From CAZIOH01 sp964540815 (GTDB lineage Bacteria; Myxococcota_A; Polyangia; Fen-1088), in contig CAZIOH010000036.1 of NCBI GenBank assembly GCA_964540815.1, positions 1 through 63,773 of the forward strand: 63,773 nt of DNA, in the 5' to 3' direction. The translations under genes were made by a program, and so were the position numbers. This document shows, piece after piece, positions 10,301 through 18,879 of this stretch; the first letter of the stretch is position 1; every line of letters starts with the position of its first letter. Under the pieces are notes generated by a model, which was given only the letters and a program-made list of their open reading frames with translations, did no database searches and was not told the origin of the DNA.

Positions 10301-10409
10301 CGGTGGGATGCTGGCGCTCGGCAACGGCCTCCTGCCCCTGAGGAAGGCCGCCAAGGTGCGGGCGGCCAAGGAGCGCCGCGCCCTGGCTGCTCCGGGCCGC
10401 CCTCACTAA
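7365..10409 (+). CDS. HMA-type P1B metal-transporting P-type ATPase
   Basis: A 1014-residue P-type ATPase with all catalytic motifs: TGES (552-555) in the actuator domain, FDKTGT with phosphorylated Asp690, SHP (728-730) and GDGVND (890-895). A heavy-metal-associated-like domain lies at about 305-385 (RVRLHNPALYRCRELC). Instead of the CPC motif of copper/zinc pumps, the helix before the phosphorylation site reads NCDLGTGIRMAAP (643-655). This resembles ATPases with the second HMA-type domain, such as those classed as P1B-6 and found in ferrosome operons. The metal is not certain; iron is a guess from that resemblance. About 200 residues of Pro/Arg/Ala-rich sequence precede the recognisable domains, and a region around 210-300 is shared with the degenerate paralogue at 1587-4112. 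It follows the small membrane protein by four bases and ends 13 bases from the convergent molybdoenzyme gene. Confidence 0.92.
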   Translation: MHPRHAPPRPSNRPVATHRSQHPHRANGATNGAPNGAALTPVPSSPARRPPRGPGEKSDPPRIRTGDPNHGRPAHTGGPSSRLASRVAGHFAGAAPAKDGLASLLVELNGLGERAGSTLGDAYAVAATAVLKVKEGLEDQRAERRFQQRSTSAARQGVADAQRGTPTTSATIAAPGDTTRGASIRPARTGAGLTVSFPAANTIRFSSAELFGQAHGPLAREFVDRAFQAPDVDQVAIDSEQRTGEIVMRAPLHPGDRRLAELSRLLSSPAAPRSPEDALIFPTGLALGSSASPRAKAVRVQRHGRRLSTWTVRHELEGRVRLHNPALYRCRELCQAIEREFMNTFGVDRYSTDELTATVLIQFDPKQIHQHQLVELLDALLPESRELPLSPIDLDLPICTASVVLAVATKVLAPGLAPLSAGVFLYSVIPSFKNAYRVLFKEKRLGVDVLDAIVVLSCLATNQVLAGTVLGFSLGVARELVQRTEDNSKKMLLNVFGKQPRFVWREVDGVEVETPLERLAVKDIIVVHTGETVPVDGEVVDGMAMVDQHTLTGESAPVEKIKGDRVLASTTLIAGKVRISVTSAGEDTTSAKLARILNDTAGYKLRSQSKGEEIADRAVAPTLALGALGLATTGVNAAAAVVNCDLGTGIRMAAPIAMLSSLTLSAEHGILVKDGRALELLRSVDTFLFDKTGTLTRERPEVGRVLTYGGHSESRILQWAAAAENKFSHPIAKAILDRFKTLGLELPPIDDSKYHVGYGITVGVDGHTVRVGSARFMKHEGIALPRALVEEMEAAHEEGNSLVMVGVDDALGGAIELRAAERPEAAAVIAGLRARGAKHLAIISGDHERPTRRLAERLGMDRHFAEVLPQDKAKYIELLQKEGATVCFIGDGVNDSIALKKANVSISLRGASSVATDTAQVVFMEDNLVKLLQLYDVSRDLHRNINTSWGLIVVPNLLCIAGALFAGFGVMHSMVFNQIGGMLALGNGLLPLRKAAKVRAAKERRALAAPGRPH

Positions 10410-10422
10410 GCTTGCGGGAGAC

Positions 10423-12798
10423 CTACGGGCCCGGGAGACCGGCCGGCACGATCTCGGGCAGCTCATAGGCGGTGACGGGCGGGGGTGGGCCGGGGTAGCG
10501 GCGGGCGTCGACCAGGCAGGTCTGGGCGGTGCAGCCTTGCGAGAACGATGAGGAGCCGCGGTCGAGGGTGAGGGTGTTCGGGTTTCCGTTGGTGTCGAGG
10601 GCTGCCGCCGCCGCGCCGCCGTCGAACCAGGCGCCGGTCGCGAGGCGTGCCACCCCCGGCATGATCTCGTCGGTGACGGTGGCCCCGGCCAGGCACCGCC
10701 CGCGCGCGTTGAAGAGCTCGACCAGATCGCCGCTCGCGATCCCGCGCGCGGCCGCGTCGTTCGGGTTCAGGTAGACGGGCTCTCGCCCGGCCACCTTGCC
10801 CGCGCGGCTGTAGGGACTGTGATCGAGCTGGCTGTGCAGTCGGCGCGTCGGCTGGTCCGACAGCAGGTGCAGCGGGTAGGTCGCCGCCAGCGGGTGCCCG
10901 AGCCACTCGAAGGGCTCCCGCCAGACCGGGTAGCCGGGACAGTCCGGCAAGCCGAAGGCGGCGATGCGCTCCGAGAAGATCTCGATCTTACCCGAGGGCG
11001 TGCCGAGGCGATGGCGCTCGGGATCGCGCCGGAAGTCGGCGTGCATCACGAAGGGCACGTCGTGCGGGGCGAGATCGACGAAGCCCCGCTCCCAGAGCTC
11101 CTCGAACGGCGGCAGCTCTACCCCGAGCTCTCGAACCCTGGCGGCGTTGTCGTCGTAGATGCGCACCAGCCACTCGCGCACGCTCCGCCCCTCGGTGTAG
11201 GCGGGCTCGAGCCCCATCCGCTGCGCGAGGGCGGCGAAGATCTCGAAGTCGTCCCGCGCGACGCCGGTCGGCGGCACGGCCCGCTTCATGGCGACGTAGA
11301 AGCCCTCACGGGTGGCGAAGCCGATGTCGTCGCGCTCGAGGGTGGTGGTGGCGGGTAGCACGATGTCGGCGCGGCGCGCCGCCGGGGTCCAGTATTGCTC
11401 GTGCACCACGATGGTCTCGGGTCGCTGCCAGGCCTCTTCGAGGCGGTTCAGATCCTGGTGGTGGTGAAACGGGTTGCCCCCGGCCCAGTACACGAGCCGG
11501 ATGTCCGGATAGGTGTGGGTCCGTCCCTGGTAGGTGAAGGATTCCCCCGGGTGCAGCAGCAGATCCGCGATGCGGGCCACCGGAATGAAGTCGGCGATCG
11601 GGTTCGTCCCCTGGGGCATCACCGGCCCCGGCAGGCGCCGGTGCGCGCTGCCCATCACGTTCATCGCGCCGTAGCCGAGACCGTACCCGCCTCCGGGCAG
11701 GCCCACCTGGCCCAGCATCGAGGCGAGGGTGACCAGCATCCAGAAGGGCTGCTCACCGTGGGCCGCCCGCTGCAAGGCCCACGCGACGTTCAGCATGGTC
11801 CGCTCGCCCAGCATCTCGCGGCCGAGGGTGGTGAGCCGCTCCGCAGGGATCCCGGTGATGGCCGCCGCCCAGTCCGGGGTCTTCGGGACACCGTCGAGCT
11901 TCCCCGTGAGGTACGCCTCGAAGCGGTCGTACCCGACGGTGCAGCGATCGAGGAAGCTGCGATCGAAGCGCGGGTCCTCGTGGATCACGAAGGCGAGGGC
12001 GAGCATGGCGGCGGTGTCGGTGTTCGGGCGGATGGGGATCCACTCGACCGGCCCCCCGGTCACCAGGTTGTCGCGCACCGGGCTGAAGTTGACGAAGCGA
12101 ACCCCGGCATCGACCAGGCTGCGCAGCCCCGCCCGCACCCGGTGGTCCCCGGCCCCGCTCGACGAGACCTGCGTGTTCTTCAGCGGCACCCCACCGAAGG
12201 TCACGAAGAGGCGGGTGTGCTCCGCCAGCACCGACCACGAGGTGTGCGAGGCGTTCGACTCGTCCATGTTGGCGACGACGTGGGGCATGAGCGCGCGGCC
12301 CGCCCCGAGGCTGTAGCTGTCGACGCTGCGGACGTAACCGCCGAGCAGGTTCAGGAAGCGGTGGAGCTGCCCGACCGAGTGGTGGAAGCGTCCCGCGCTC
12401 GCCCATCCGTAGGATCCACCGAAGATGGCTCGGTTGCCGTGGACGGCGCGCACGCGCTCGAGCTCGCGGGCGACGTGGCCGAGGGCCGTGTCCCAGTCGA
12501 CCTCGACGAAGGCGTCGTGGCCCCGCCGGTCGCTCGCCTGAGCTCGTCCGTGTCCGCCTGCGCGCCTCTCCCGCCCATCGAGCCACGCTCGACGCACGGC
12601 CGGGCGCTGCACCCGCAGCCGCGCCACCGCCGGATCCAGCTGGTCGAGCCCGATGGCCGACGGATCCGGATCGCGCGCGAAGGGACGGATGCGCGGCGCC
12701 TGGCGCCCCTCGCCCATCGCGTCGCGCTCGCCCGCACCGCCGCCCTCGACCACCTCGTAGATGCCCCAGTGGGCGGCGGTGTACGTGGTCCCCGGCAC
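10423..12798 (-). CDS. BisC/DorA/TorA-type molybdopterin oxidoreductase
   Basis: A 791-residue bis-MGD molybdoenzyme of the DMSO reductase family, closest in pattern to biotin sulfoxide reductase BisC: no [4Fe-4S] motif at the N-terminus and no twin-arginine signal, so it should be cytoplasmic. Seen in the sequence: TAAHWGIYE at the start, RPFARDPDPS, the active-site pair Tyr130/Trp132 in SYGWASAGRFHH, and Ser163 in VDSYSLGAG at the position of the molybdenum-ligating Ser147 of DMSO reductase. Such enzymes reduce S- or N-oxides (biotin sulfoxide, methionine sulfoxide, TMAO, DMSO). The start is taken as the GTG at 12798, which places the conserved TAAHWG where family proteins begin. It lies 41 bases behind the TonB-dependent receptor gene and probably shares its transcript, which suggests reduction of an imported sulfoxide (inference). 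Confidence 0.88.
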   Translation of the reverse strand: MPGTTYTAAHWGIYEVVEGGGAGERDAMGEGRQAPRIRPFARDPDPSAIGLDQLDPAVARLRVQRPAVRRAWLDGRERRAGGHGRAQASDRRGHDAFVEVDWDTALGHVARELERVRAVHGNRAIFGGSYGWASAGRFHHSVGQLHRFLNLLGGYVRSVDSYSLGAGRALMPHVVANMDESNASHTSWSVLAEHTRLFVTFGGVPLKNTQVSSSGAGDHRVRAGLRSLVDAGVRFVNFSPVRDNLVTGGPVEWIPIRPNTDTAAMLALAFVIHEDPRFDRSFLDRCTVGYDRFEAYLTGKLDGVPKTPDWAAAITGIPAERLTTLGREMLGERTMLNVAWALQRAAHGEQPFWMLVTLASMLGQVGLPGGGYGLGYGAMNVMGSAHRRLPGPVMPQGTNPIADFIPVARIADLLLHPGESFTYQGRTHTYPDIRLVYWAGGNPFHHHQDLNRLEEAWQRPETIVVHEQYWTPAARRADIVLPATTTLERDDIGFATREGFYVAMKRAVPPTGVARDDFEIFAALAQRMGLEPAYTEGRSVREWLVRIYDDNAARVRELGVELPPFEELWERGFVDLAPHDVPFVMHADFRRDPERHRLGTPSGKIEIFSERIAAFGLPDCPGYPVWREPFEWLGHPLAATYPLHLLSDQPTRRLHSQLDHSPYSRAGKVAGREPVYLNPNDAAARGIASGDLVELFNARGRCLAGATVTDEIMPGVARLATGAWFDGGAAAAALDTNGNPNTLTLDRGSSSFSQGCTAQTCLVDARRYPGPPPPVTAYELPEIVPAGLPGP

Positions 12799-12839
12799 GG
12801 CAAAGCTCTTCTTTCGCTCTCGGCGCCTCGCGCCGTTCC

Positions 12840-15554
12840 TCAGAACCTGAGGCGCAGGGTGGCCCCGACCGTGCGCGGATCTCCGAGCGCGCCTTGCAGG
12901 ACCCCGTTGGTGGCGTTCACGCTGAGGGTGTTGAAGTAGTTCTTCTGGAACAGGTTGCGGGCCCACAGCGACAGATCCCAGCGCCCACGGTCGTCGCGCG
13001 CGCCCACATGGGCGTTGAACACCTGGAAGCCCGGCACCAGCGTGAGCGGATCGATGTTGACGGCCGCGTAGTACTTCGATCGCAGGTTCCAGTCGGCGCC
13101 GACGTAGGCCTCCACCCGGCCCTGGACCGGCGCCGCGTACTCGGCCGCCGCCGCCGCCGACCACAGGGGAGAGCCCGAGGCCCGGCGCCCCGACAGATCC
13201 TGCGTCGGCAAGTACGAGAGCTGAAACCAGGGGACGGCGTTCTTGTAGTCGTCGTAGCGGGCGTCGTCGAGGGTCAGAGAGGCCGACGAGGTGAGCCCCC
13301 GCAGCGGGAACAGGCGGGCATCGACCTCCAGCCCCTTCGACACCAGGCTGCCGACGTTGGCGATGTACTGGGCGTTGGGGGTCACGGCGGTGTTGATGTA
13401 GGTGGCCTGATAATCGTGGTCCACGCTGTAAAAGAGGTTGGCGTTGAGCTCGGCCCGCCCGTGCAGCCACGAGGTCTTGGCCCCGAGCTCGAAGTCGTCG
13501 ACCTTCTCGGGCGCGACGAACACGTCCACCCCGAGCGACTTGCGGACCAGGTTGATCCCGGAGGACTTGAAGCCGCGGGCATAGGTCGCGTAGGCGTGGA
13601 CGACCCCGGCGAGATCGCGGGCCAACGTGATGTTCCCCGAGAGGTTGCTGGTGTCGAGGTGATCCGAGTAGCTGCCGCTCGGGGCGTAGGCGGCCCGGCT
13701 GGCGGCGGCGCTCGACTGGATGGCGGCTGGCAGATCGGTGATGGGCGTGACGTTGCCCACCCCGTAAGCCTCGTAGCTGCCGGTCTTGTGCTCGTAGGTG
13801 AAGCGCAGTCCGCCCGTGAGGTGCCACTCCGGCGTGGCGTGGTAGGTGGCCTGGGAGTAGGCGGCGTAGCTGTAGGTCGCCGGGATGACGTGCGAGAACC
13901 CGGTCAGGTTGTTCAGGATCGCGGGATCGGAGGAGGCGGAGATCAACCACTTCGAGGCGTCGCGCCCGTAGGACGAGTACTGGTAATCGTTCATCTCCTG
14001 CCAGAAGAAATAGAGGCCTCCCGAGTAGTCGACCAGCTGGCCCCCGGGCGAGGCCAGGCGCAGCTCCTGGCTGAACTGGGTCTGGTGGGTCTGCACGATG
14101 CCGAGGGTCTGGACGTTGGCGCCGAAGCCGTCGCCGTCGAAGTGGGGGAGCCACTGCCACTTCCGGTAGGCGGTGATCGAGGTCAAGGTCAGATCCAGGC
14201 CCGGGACCCAGTCGATGCGATTTTGGACCCCCGAGCTCGCCATCTTGTCGTACTGCGAGGAGTCGATGTCGGTCTGGCGCGAGAAGGGCGCGATGGCGAT
14301 GGGCTTGTACCCGACGTCCGCCGCGCGCTGGTAGAAGCCGCGGGCGATGGTCGCTCCATTGTGCAGGACGGTCGGAAGGACGCCGACCACGGTCTGAAAT
14401 CCCACGTTGCCGAGCTGCTGGCTGTAGTCGGCGATGAAGCGGCTCCTGAAGGTGATCGAGGGCTTGAACAGCACGTCGAGCCGCGCGCTGTGGTTGTCGA
14501 GATCGTCCCAGCTCTGGTTGTAGGTGGTGTTGTACACGAACCCATCGCGCGCCGTGCGCAGGTAGCTGACCTTGAAGGTGAGGAAGCTCGCGATGGGGTG
14601 GGTCAGGCTCAGGTAGGCGCGCAGGTAGTTGTAGTTACCGACCGAGAGCTCGGCGTTCCCGAGGTTCTCGAAGGTCGGCTCGGCGGTGCGAATGTCGACC
14701 GCCCCGGCGACGGTGTTCTTGCCGAACAGGGTCCCTTGCGGACCGCGCAGGAGCTGTATGCTCTCGATGTCGATGAGGTCGGTGATGACCGAGCCGGTTC
14801 GGGGGCGGTAGACGCCGTCGACGTAGAGGCCGACCCCTTGCTCGAGGCCATCGTTGGTCCCGCCGCCGTTCTGCCCGATGCCGCGCACGGTGATGGTCTG
14901 GTTGCGCCCGCTATAGCCCTGGATGTTGAGGCTCGGCAGCTGCGTCACGATCTGCTTGAGGGTGAACGAGCCCCCGAAGGCCTTCAGCTGATCGTCCGAG
15001 AGGCTGGTGATCCCGATGGGGACCTTCTGGGCATCTTCCTCGCGGTAGCGGGCCGTGACGGTGATGGCCTTGAGGCTGACCGTCGGCTCGGGCGGGGCCA
15101 CGGCGCTCGCCGTGGCGGGCGGTTCGACGGCGGGGGGTGGCGGTGGCGGCGGCGGTGGCGAGGCGGGTGGTGGTGGCGGCGGAGGAGGAGGTGGCGTCGG
15201 CGGCGCTGAGGTCGACGCCACCGGTGGCGTCGCCGGGCCAGAGGGCGGTGACGCCTCCACCTGCGATGAAGCCGGTGGGAGGCCGACGGCGGAGACCGGC
15301 GCACCTCCGTCCGGCGCGCCAGAAGGGTCAGGGGCGGAGCTGGTCGACGGGCCAGCGTCCCCCGGCTCGGCGCTGCCGCTCCCGGCGTCAGGCGCATCCG
15401 CGGCCTGTGCCTGGCGGCTCGACCCGGACGAGGCCACGAGGACGGCCACCAGGACGAGCACGGTCCGAGCGGGGCACCAGGGCCGGGGCTGCTCGCCGAC
15501 GCCGGGGCACGCAGAAGCATCCGCGAGAGGAGACAGGTCATTCAGCTGAGGCAT
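12840..15554 (-). CDS. TonB-dependent outer-membrane receptor with a polyproline N-terminal linker
   Basis: A 904-residue outer-membrane receptor. A signal peptide (core VLVLVAVLVASS, likely cut after AQA) is followed by about 100 residues rich in Pro, Ala, Ser and Gly with two runs of 9-10 prolines. Next come a TonB-box-like ITVTARYREED, a plug domain (QIVTQLPSLNIQGY, TVRGIGQNGG, GVYVDG-like GLYVDGVYRPRTG, ESIQLLRGPQGTLFGKNTVAGAVDI) and a barrel ending in RLRF. The plug resembles receptors of the sphingomonad/FecA-like group. The substrate is not evident; its position next to a sulfoxide-reductase-type enzyme and ssu genes suggests an organosulfur compound. The ATG at 15554 is preferred over a TTG at 15569. 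The polyproline stretch between signal peptide and plug is unusual for a receptor. Confidence 0.92.
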   Translation of the reverse strand: MPQLNDLSPLADASACPGVGEQPRPWCPARTVLVLVAVLVASSGSSRQAQAADAPDAGSGSAEPGDAGPSTSSAPDPSGAPDGGAPVSAVGLPPASSQVEASPPSGPATPPVASTSAPPTPPPPPPPPPPASPPPPPPPPPAVEPPATASAVAPPEPTVSLKAITVTARYREEDAQKVPIGITSLSDDQLKAFGGSFTLKQIVTQLPSLNIQGYSGRNQTITVRGIGQNGGGTNDGLEQGVGLYVDGVYRPRTGSVITDLIDIESIQLLRGPQGTLFGKNTVAGAVDIRTAEPTFENLGNAELSVGNYNYLRAYLSLTHPIASFLTFKVSYLRTARDGFVYNTTYNQSWDDLDNHSARLDVLFKPSITFRSRFIADYSQQLGNVGFQTVVGVLPTVLHNGATIARGFYQRAADVGYKPIAIAPFSRQTDIDSSQYDKMASSGVQNRIDWVPGLDLTLTSITAYRKWQWLPHFDGDGFGANVQTLGIVQTHQTQFSQELRLASPGGQLVDYSGGLYFFWQEMNDYQYSSYGRDASKWLISASSDPAILNNLTGFSHVIPATYSYAAYSQATYHATPEWHLTGGLRFTYEHKTGSYEAYGVGNVTPITDLPAAIQSSAAASRAAYAPSGSYSDHLDTSNLSGNITLARDLAGVVHAYATYARGFKSSGINLVRKSLGVDVFVAPEKVDDFELGAKTSWLHGRAELNANLFYSVDHDYQATYINTAVTPNAQYIANVGSLVSKGLEVDARLFPLRGLTSSASLTLDDARYDDYKNAVPWFQLSYLPTQDLSGRRASGSPLWSAAAAAEYAAPVQGRVEAYVGADWNLRSKYYAAVNIDPLTLVPGFQVFNAHVGARDDRGRWDLSLWARNLFQKNYFNTLSVNATNGVLQGALGDPRTVGATLRLRF

Positions 15555-15587
15555 CGAGATCCGGGGCAAAGGGTTGGGGGCTCGGCA

Positions 15588-16029
<442 letters not shown>

Positions 16030-16049
<20 letters not shown>

Positions 16050-16878
16050 GCTTTCGAAACCAGTCCTGCAGACGGTGCCAGGCATCGGTGGCCGGCTCGG
16101 CCCGGTAGCTCGGTCGGTAGTCCGCGAAGAAGGCGTGGGGTGCTCCCGGGTAGACCTGGATCTCCACGTCGGTCACGCGCGCGCCCTTGACCGCGGCCCG
16201 GAAGGACTCGACGTCCCCGAGCGGGATGCCCTGATCCTCGGCACCGTACAATCCCAGCACCGGGACACGCAGCTGGGCGGCGATGTCGATGGGGTGGGCG
16301 GGTTGCAGGGGCGAGCGGTCGCCATTCAGGCGCCCGTACCAGGCCACCGCCGCCTTGAGGAACGGGTTCTTGGCTGCGTAGAGCCAGGTGATGCGCCCAC
16401 CCCAGCAGAACCCGGTGATGGCCTGCTTCTGCGGATCACCCTGGCCTTGCTCGCGGGCCCAGCGCAAGGTGGCGTCGAGATCGGCGAGGACCTGCGCGTC
16501 AGGGACCCGGGAGACGACGGCTCGGATCTCCGGCAGCTCCTTCAGCTGCGAGACGTCTCCCTGCCGGTGGTAGAGCTCGGGCGCGAGCGCCAGGTACCCG
16601 AGCTTGGCGAGCCGGCGGGAGACGTCCTGGATGTGCTCGTGGACGCCGAAGATCTCCTGGATCACGAGGACCGTCGGGAAGGATGAACCGGTCCGTGGTG
16701 CCGCGCGGTAGACCGGGATGCGGTCCCCACCGATGGCGATCTCGACGAAGCCCGCGACGATCCCGTCGTCGTTCGTGTGCTGGGTCGTCGCCGTCACGGG
16801 AGTCACCGCCGCTGCGAAGCCGAGGCCGGCGCTGCTGGAACTGGATGCGGCATGCGTTTCTGGCGAAGTGGTCGGCAT
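16030..16878 (-). CDS. Dienelactone hydrolase family protein
   Basis: A 282-residue alpha/beta hydrolase of the dienelactone hydrolase family. The nucleophile is a cysteine in GFCWGGR, as in the family; the acid is in GLYGAEDQG and the histidine in GAPHAFFADYRPSY. IHTD-like HTNDDGIVAGFVEI and VLVIQEIFGVHEHI match the usual N-terminal half. The preferred start is the ATG at 16878. The first 30 residues end in a weakly hydrophobic GLGFAAAVTPVTATT, so export is possible but not clear. Family members open lactones or cleave esters, and many have unknown substrates. It is the first gene of the operon that continues with the lipoprotein, receptor and molybdoenzyme. Confidence 0.85.
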
Positions 16879-17059
16879 GGAGCGCCCGTGCACTGCAGCG
16901 CGCATGCCACCCGTCCGTCTCCCGAAGCTCGTCGCGCCTCCGTCGAGCAAGGGCCACCGATGGATCGACCGCGCGCACGATTTGCGTCACCGGTAGCAGC
17001 GCTGCTTCACCCGCAGCAACGATCTCCGCGCCCGACGACCCACGCCGCCAGCAGCCGCG

Positions 17060-17818
17060 TCACTCCTCGACGACGCCCAGCTCCGCCAGCAGGCGCGTGC
17101 GCAGCTCGGCGAACTCGGGGGCGTGGCGGTGGCGGGCAGCGCCGGCACCGAGCCCGTGCTCGGAGGCGATCCGGCCGTCCCGCATCACGAGCACCCGATC
17201 GCCGAGCAGGATCGCCTCGTCGACGTCGTGGGTCACGAGGAGCACGGCGGGCCGGTGGCGCTCGACGAGCGCGCGGACCAGGGCCCGCATCTTGATCCGG
17301 GTCAAGGCATCGAGGGCGGCGAAGGGCTCGTCGAGCAGCAGGAGCTCCGGCTGCCGGACCAGCGCCCGGGCCAGCGCCACGCGTTGCGCCTCGCCTCCGG
17401 AGAGCGTGACCGGCCAGGCGTCGAGGTGATCGCCGAGCCCCACCTCCTCGAGGGCGGCCCGGGCGAGCGCCCGCGCCTGGCCCCGCGGCAACCCGATCGC
17501 GACGTTCGGCCACACCCGCCACCACGGGAGCAGCCGGGACTCCTGGAAGACCACCGTGCGCGACGCCGGGACCCGCAGCTCGCCCCGCTCACAGGAATCG
17601 AGGCCGGCGAGGACCCGCAGCAGAGTCGTCTTCCCGCAACCGCTCTTTCCGACGAGAACCACGAACTCTCCGCGGGCGATGGACAGATCGAGCCCATCCA
17701 CCACGGCGCGCGCGCCGAAGGCGCGCCGCAGGCCGCGCGCCTCGACGACCGCCTCTGCGGGCCTCGGCCCCCGGGTCGGCGCCGACGGCGGCAATGTCCG
17801 CAAACCGGCGGCGCTCAC
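17060..17818 (-). CDS. ssuB: Sulfonate-type ABC transporter ATP-binding protein
   Basis: A 252-residue ATPase of the SsuB/TauB/NrtD type: Walker A GKSGCGKTT, Q-loop VFQESRLLPWW, signature LSGGEAQRV, Walker B LLLLDEPFAALD and switch histidine VTHDVDEA. It would power import of aliphatic sulfonates with the permease and binding protein encoded upstream. The GTG at 17818 overlaps the stop of the binding-protein gene (GTGA), so the pair is translationally coupled. It is the last gene of the ssuD-C-A-B unit. A second, very similar ATPase gene lies at 58577-59485. Confidence 0.88.
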   Translation of the reverse strand: MSAAGLRTLPPSAPTRGPRPAEAVVEARGLRRAFGARAVVDGLDLSIARGEFVVLVGKSGCGKTTLLRVLAGLDSCERGELRVPASRTVVFQESRLLPWWRVWPNVAIGLPRGQARALARAALEEVGLGDHLDAWPVTLSGGEAQRVALARALVRQPELLLLDEPFAALDALTRIKMRALVRALVERHRPAVLLVTHDVDEAILLGDRVLVMRDGRIASEHGLGAGAARHRHAPEFAELRTRLLAELGVVEE

Positions 17819-18858
17819 AGCCGGACCGCGTGCTCCGCGAGGTTCAACCTCCCGGAGATCACCTTGTGCTCGGCCAGCCAGTCGGCTCCGGCCTGCAATT
17901 TCCCGAGCCCCTCGTCGTCGATGAAGGCGAGCCGGCTCGAGGTCCGCTCCGCGATCAGGCGGTCCACCACCGCCTGCGGGTACTTCGAGATCTGGCGCGT
18001 CAGCGCCTGGGCCTCCGCGTGGTGCTGGTTCGACCAGGCCAGCTCGGTCTGGTGGGCGCGGATGACCTTGCGGATGGTGTCCGCCTCGACCCGTGAATAC
18101 TCCTCTCGCACCAGGTAGGTCCCGAAGTCGATCGGTTGGTCGAGCTCCTTGCCCTCCTCGAAGATGCGCCTGGCACCATACTGAACCTCGGCGAGATCGC
18201 GCGGCCCCGTCCAGATCGACCAGGCGTCGATCCGTCCGGAGGCAAAGGCCGGTGCCGCATCCGGTGGGTTGAGGTAGATGATCTTCACCCGATCGCGCGG
18301 GACGTGGTACTTCTCGAGCGCCGCGATCAGCAGAAACTCGGCCACGCCCGCGCGGTTGACGGCGACGGTCTTGCCGACGAGGTCGGGCACCCGGTGGATG
18401 CCGGACCTCGGCAGCACGATGATCGAGGTGGTGCGCGGCAAGGTCTCGGTCCACGACACGAAGAAGAGCTTGGCCCCAGAGAGGATGGCCTGGAGGGCAG
18501 GGGTGGAGCTCCCACCGAAGCTGAAGTCGGCGCTCCCGGTCGCCACCGCCGTGAGCGTGGGCGCGTGGTTGGGGAAGGGCCCGATCCACTCCACCTCGAT
18601 GCCCTGCTCGAGCAGCGTCCGGTCGAAGACGCCCCGGATCTTGGCCAGGGAGGTGATGCCGTAGGTGAGCCGGACCTTCTTGCGCGCCGGAGCGCTTGCC
18701 TCCGTGCGCCGGCCGCTGGCCCCACCTTTCGTGCCTCTGTCGCCGCACCCTGGGAGCGCCGCGACCAGCCCGGACTTCACCGTCGCGACCAGCAGGGCAC
18801 GTCGTGAGGAGGCACGGGTGGCGGGAGACCAGAGTGGAGCCGAGGGGCGAGGATTCAT
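17815..18858 (-). CDS. ssuA: Sulfonate ABC transporter substrate-binding lipoprotein
   Basis: A 347-residue periplasmic binding protein of the SsuA/TauA/NMT1-like fold. The N-terminus has paired arginines, a hydrophobic stretch and an AALPGC lipobox, so it is probably a lipoprotein. The mature part shows family features: GITSLAKIRGVFDRTL at the first strand, ATGSADFSFGGSSTPALQA, the PDLVGKTVAVNRAG hinge region and GRIDAWSIWTGP. It should bind an alkanesulfonate or similar anion, but the ligand is unknown. It sits between the permease gene (21 bases away) and the ATPase gene (4-base overlap). Confidence 0.88.
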   Translation of the reverse strand: MNPRPSAPLWSPATRASSRRALLVATVKSGLVAALPGCGDRGTKGGASGRRTEASAPARKKVRLTYGITSLAKIRGVFDRTLLEQGIEVEWIGPFPNHAPTLTAVATGSADFSFGGSSTPALQAILSGAKLFFVSWTETLPRTTSIIVLPRSGIHRVPDLVGKTVAVNRAGVAEFLLIAALEKYHVPRDRVKIIYLNPPDAAPAFASGRIDAWSIWTGPRDLAEVQYGARRIFEEGKELDQPIDFGTYLVREEYSRVEADTIRKVIRAHQTELAWSNQHHAEAQALTRQISKYPQAVVDRLIAERTSSRLAFIDDEGLGKLQAGADWLAEHKVISGRLNLAEHAVRL

Positions 18859-18879
18859 GGGCAGAGGCGGGGTTGGGAC

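Noticed and set aside
12840..14160. Upstream extension of the molybdoenzyme frame to 1245 residues
   Set aside because: The extra 450 residues run through the TonB-dependent receptor gene in another frame and are Arg/Pro/Gly-rich noise. The family N-terminus starts near 12798.
12894..15209. 771-residue plus-strand open frame
   Set aside because: Antisense to the receptor gene, with Gly/Arg/Val-rich composition and no recognisable motif.
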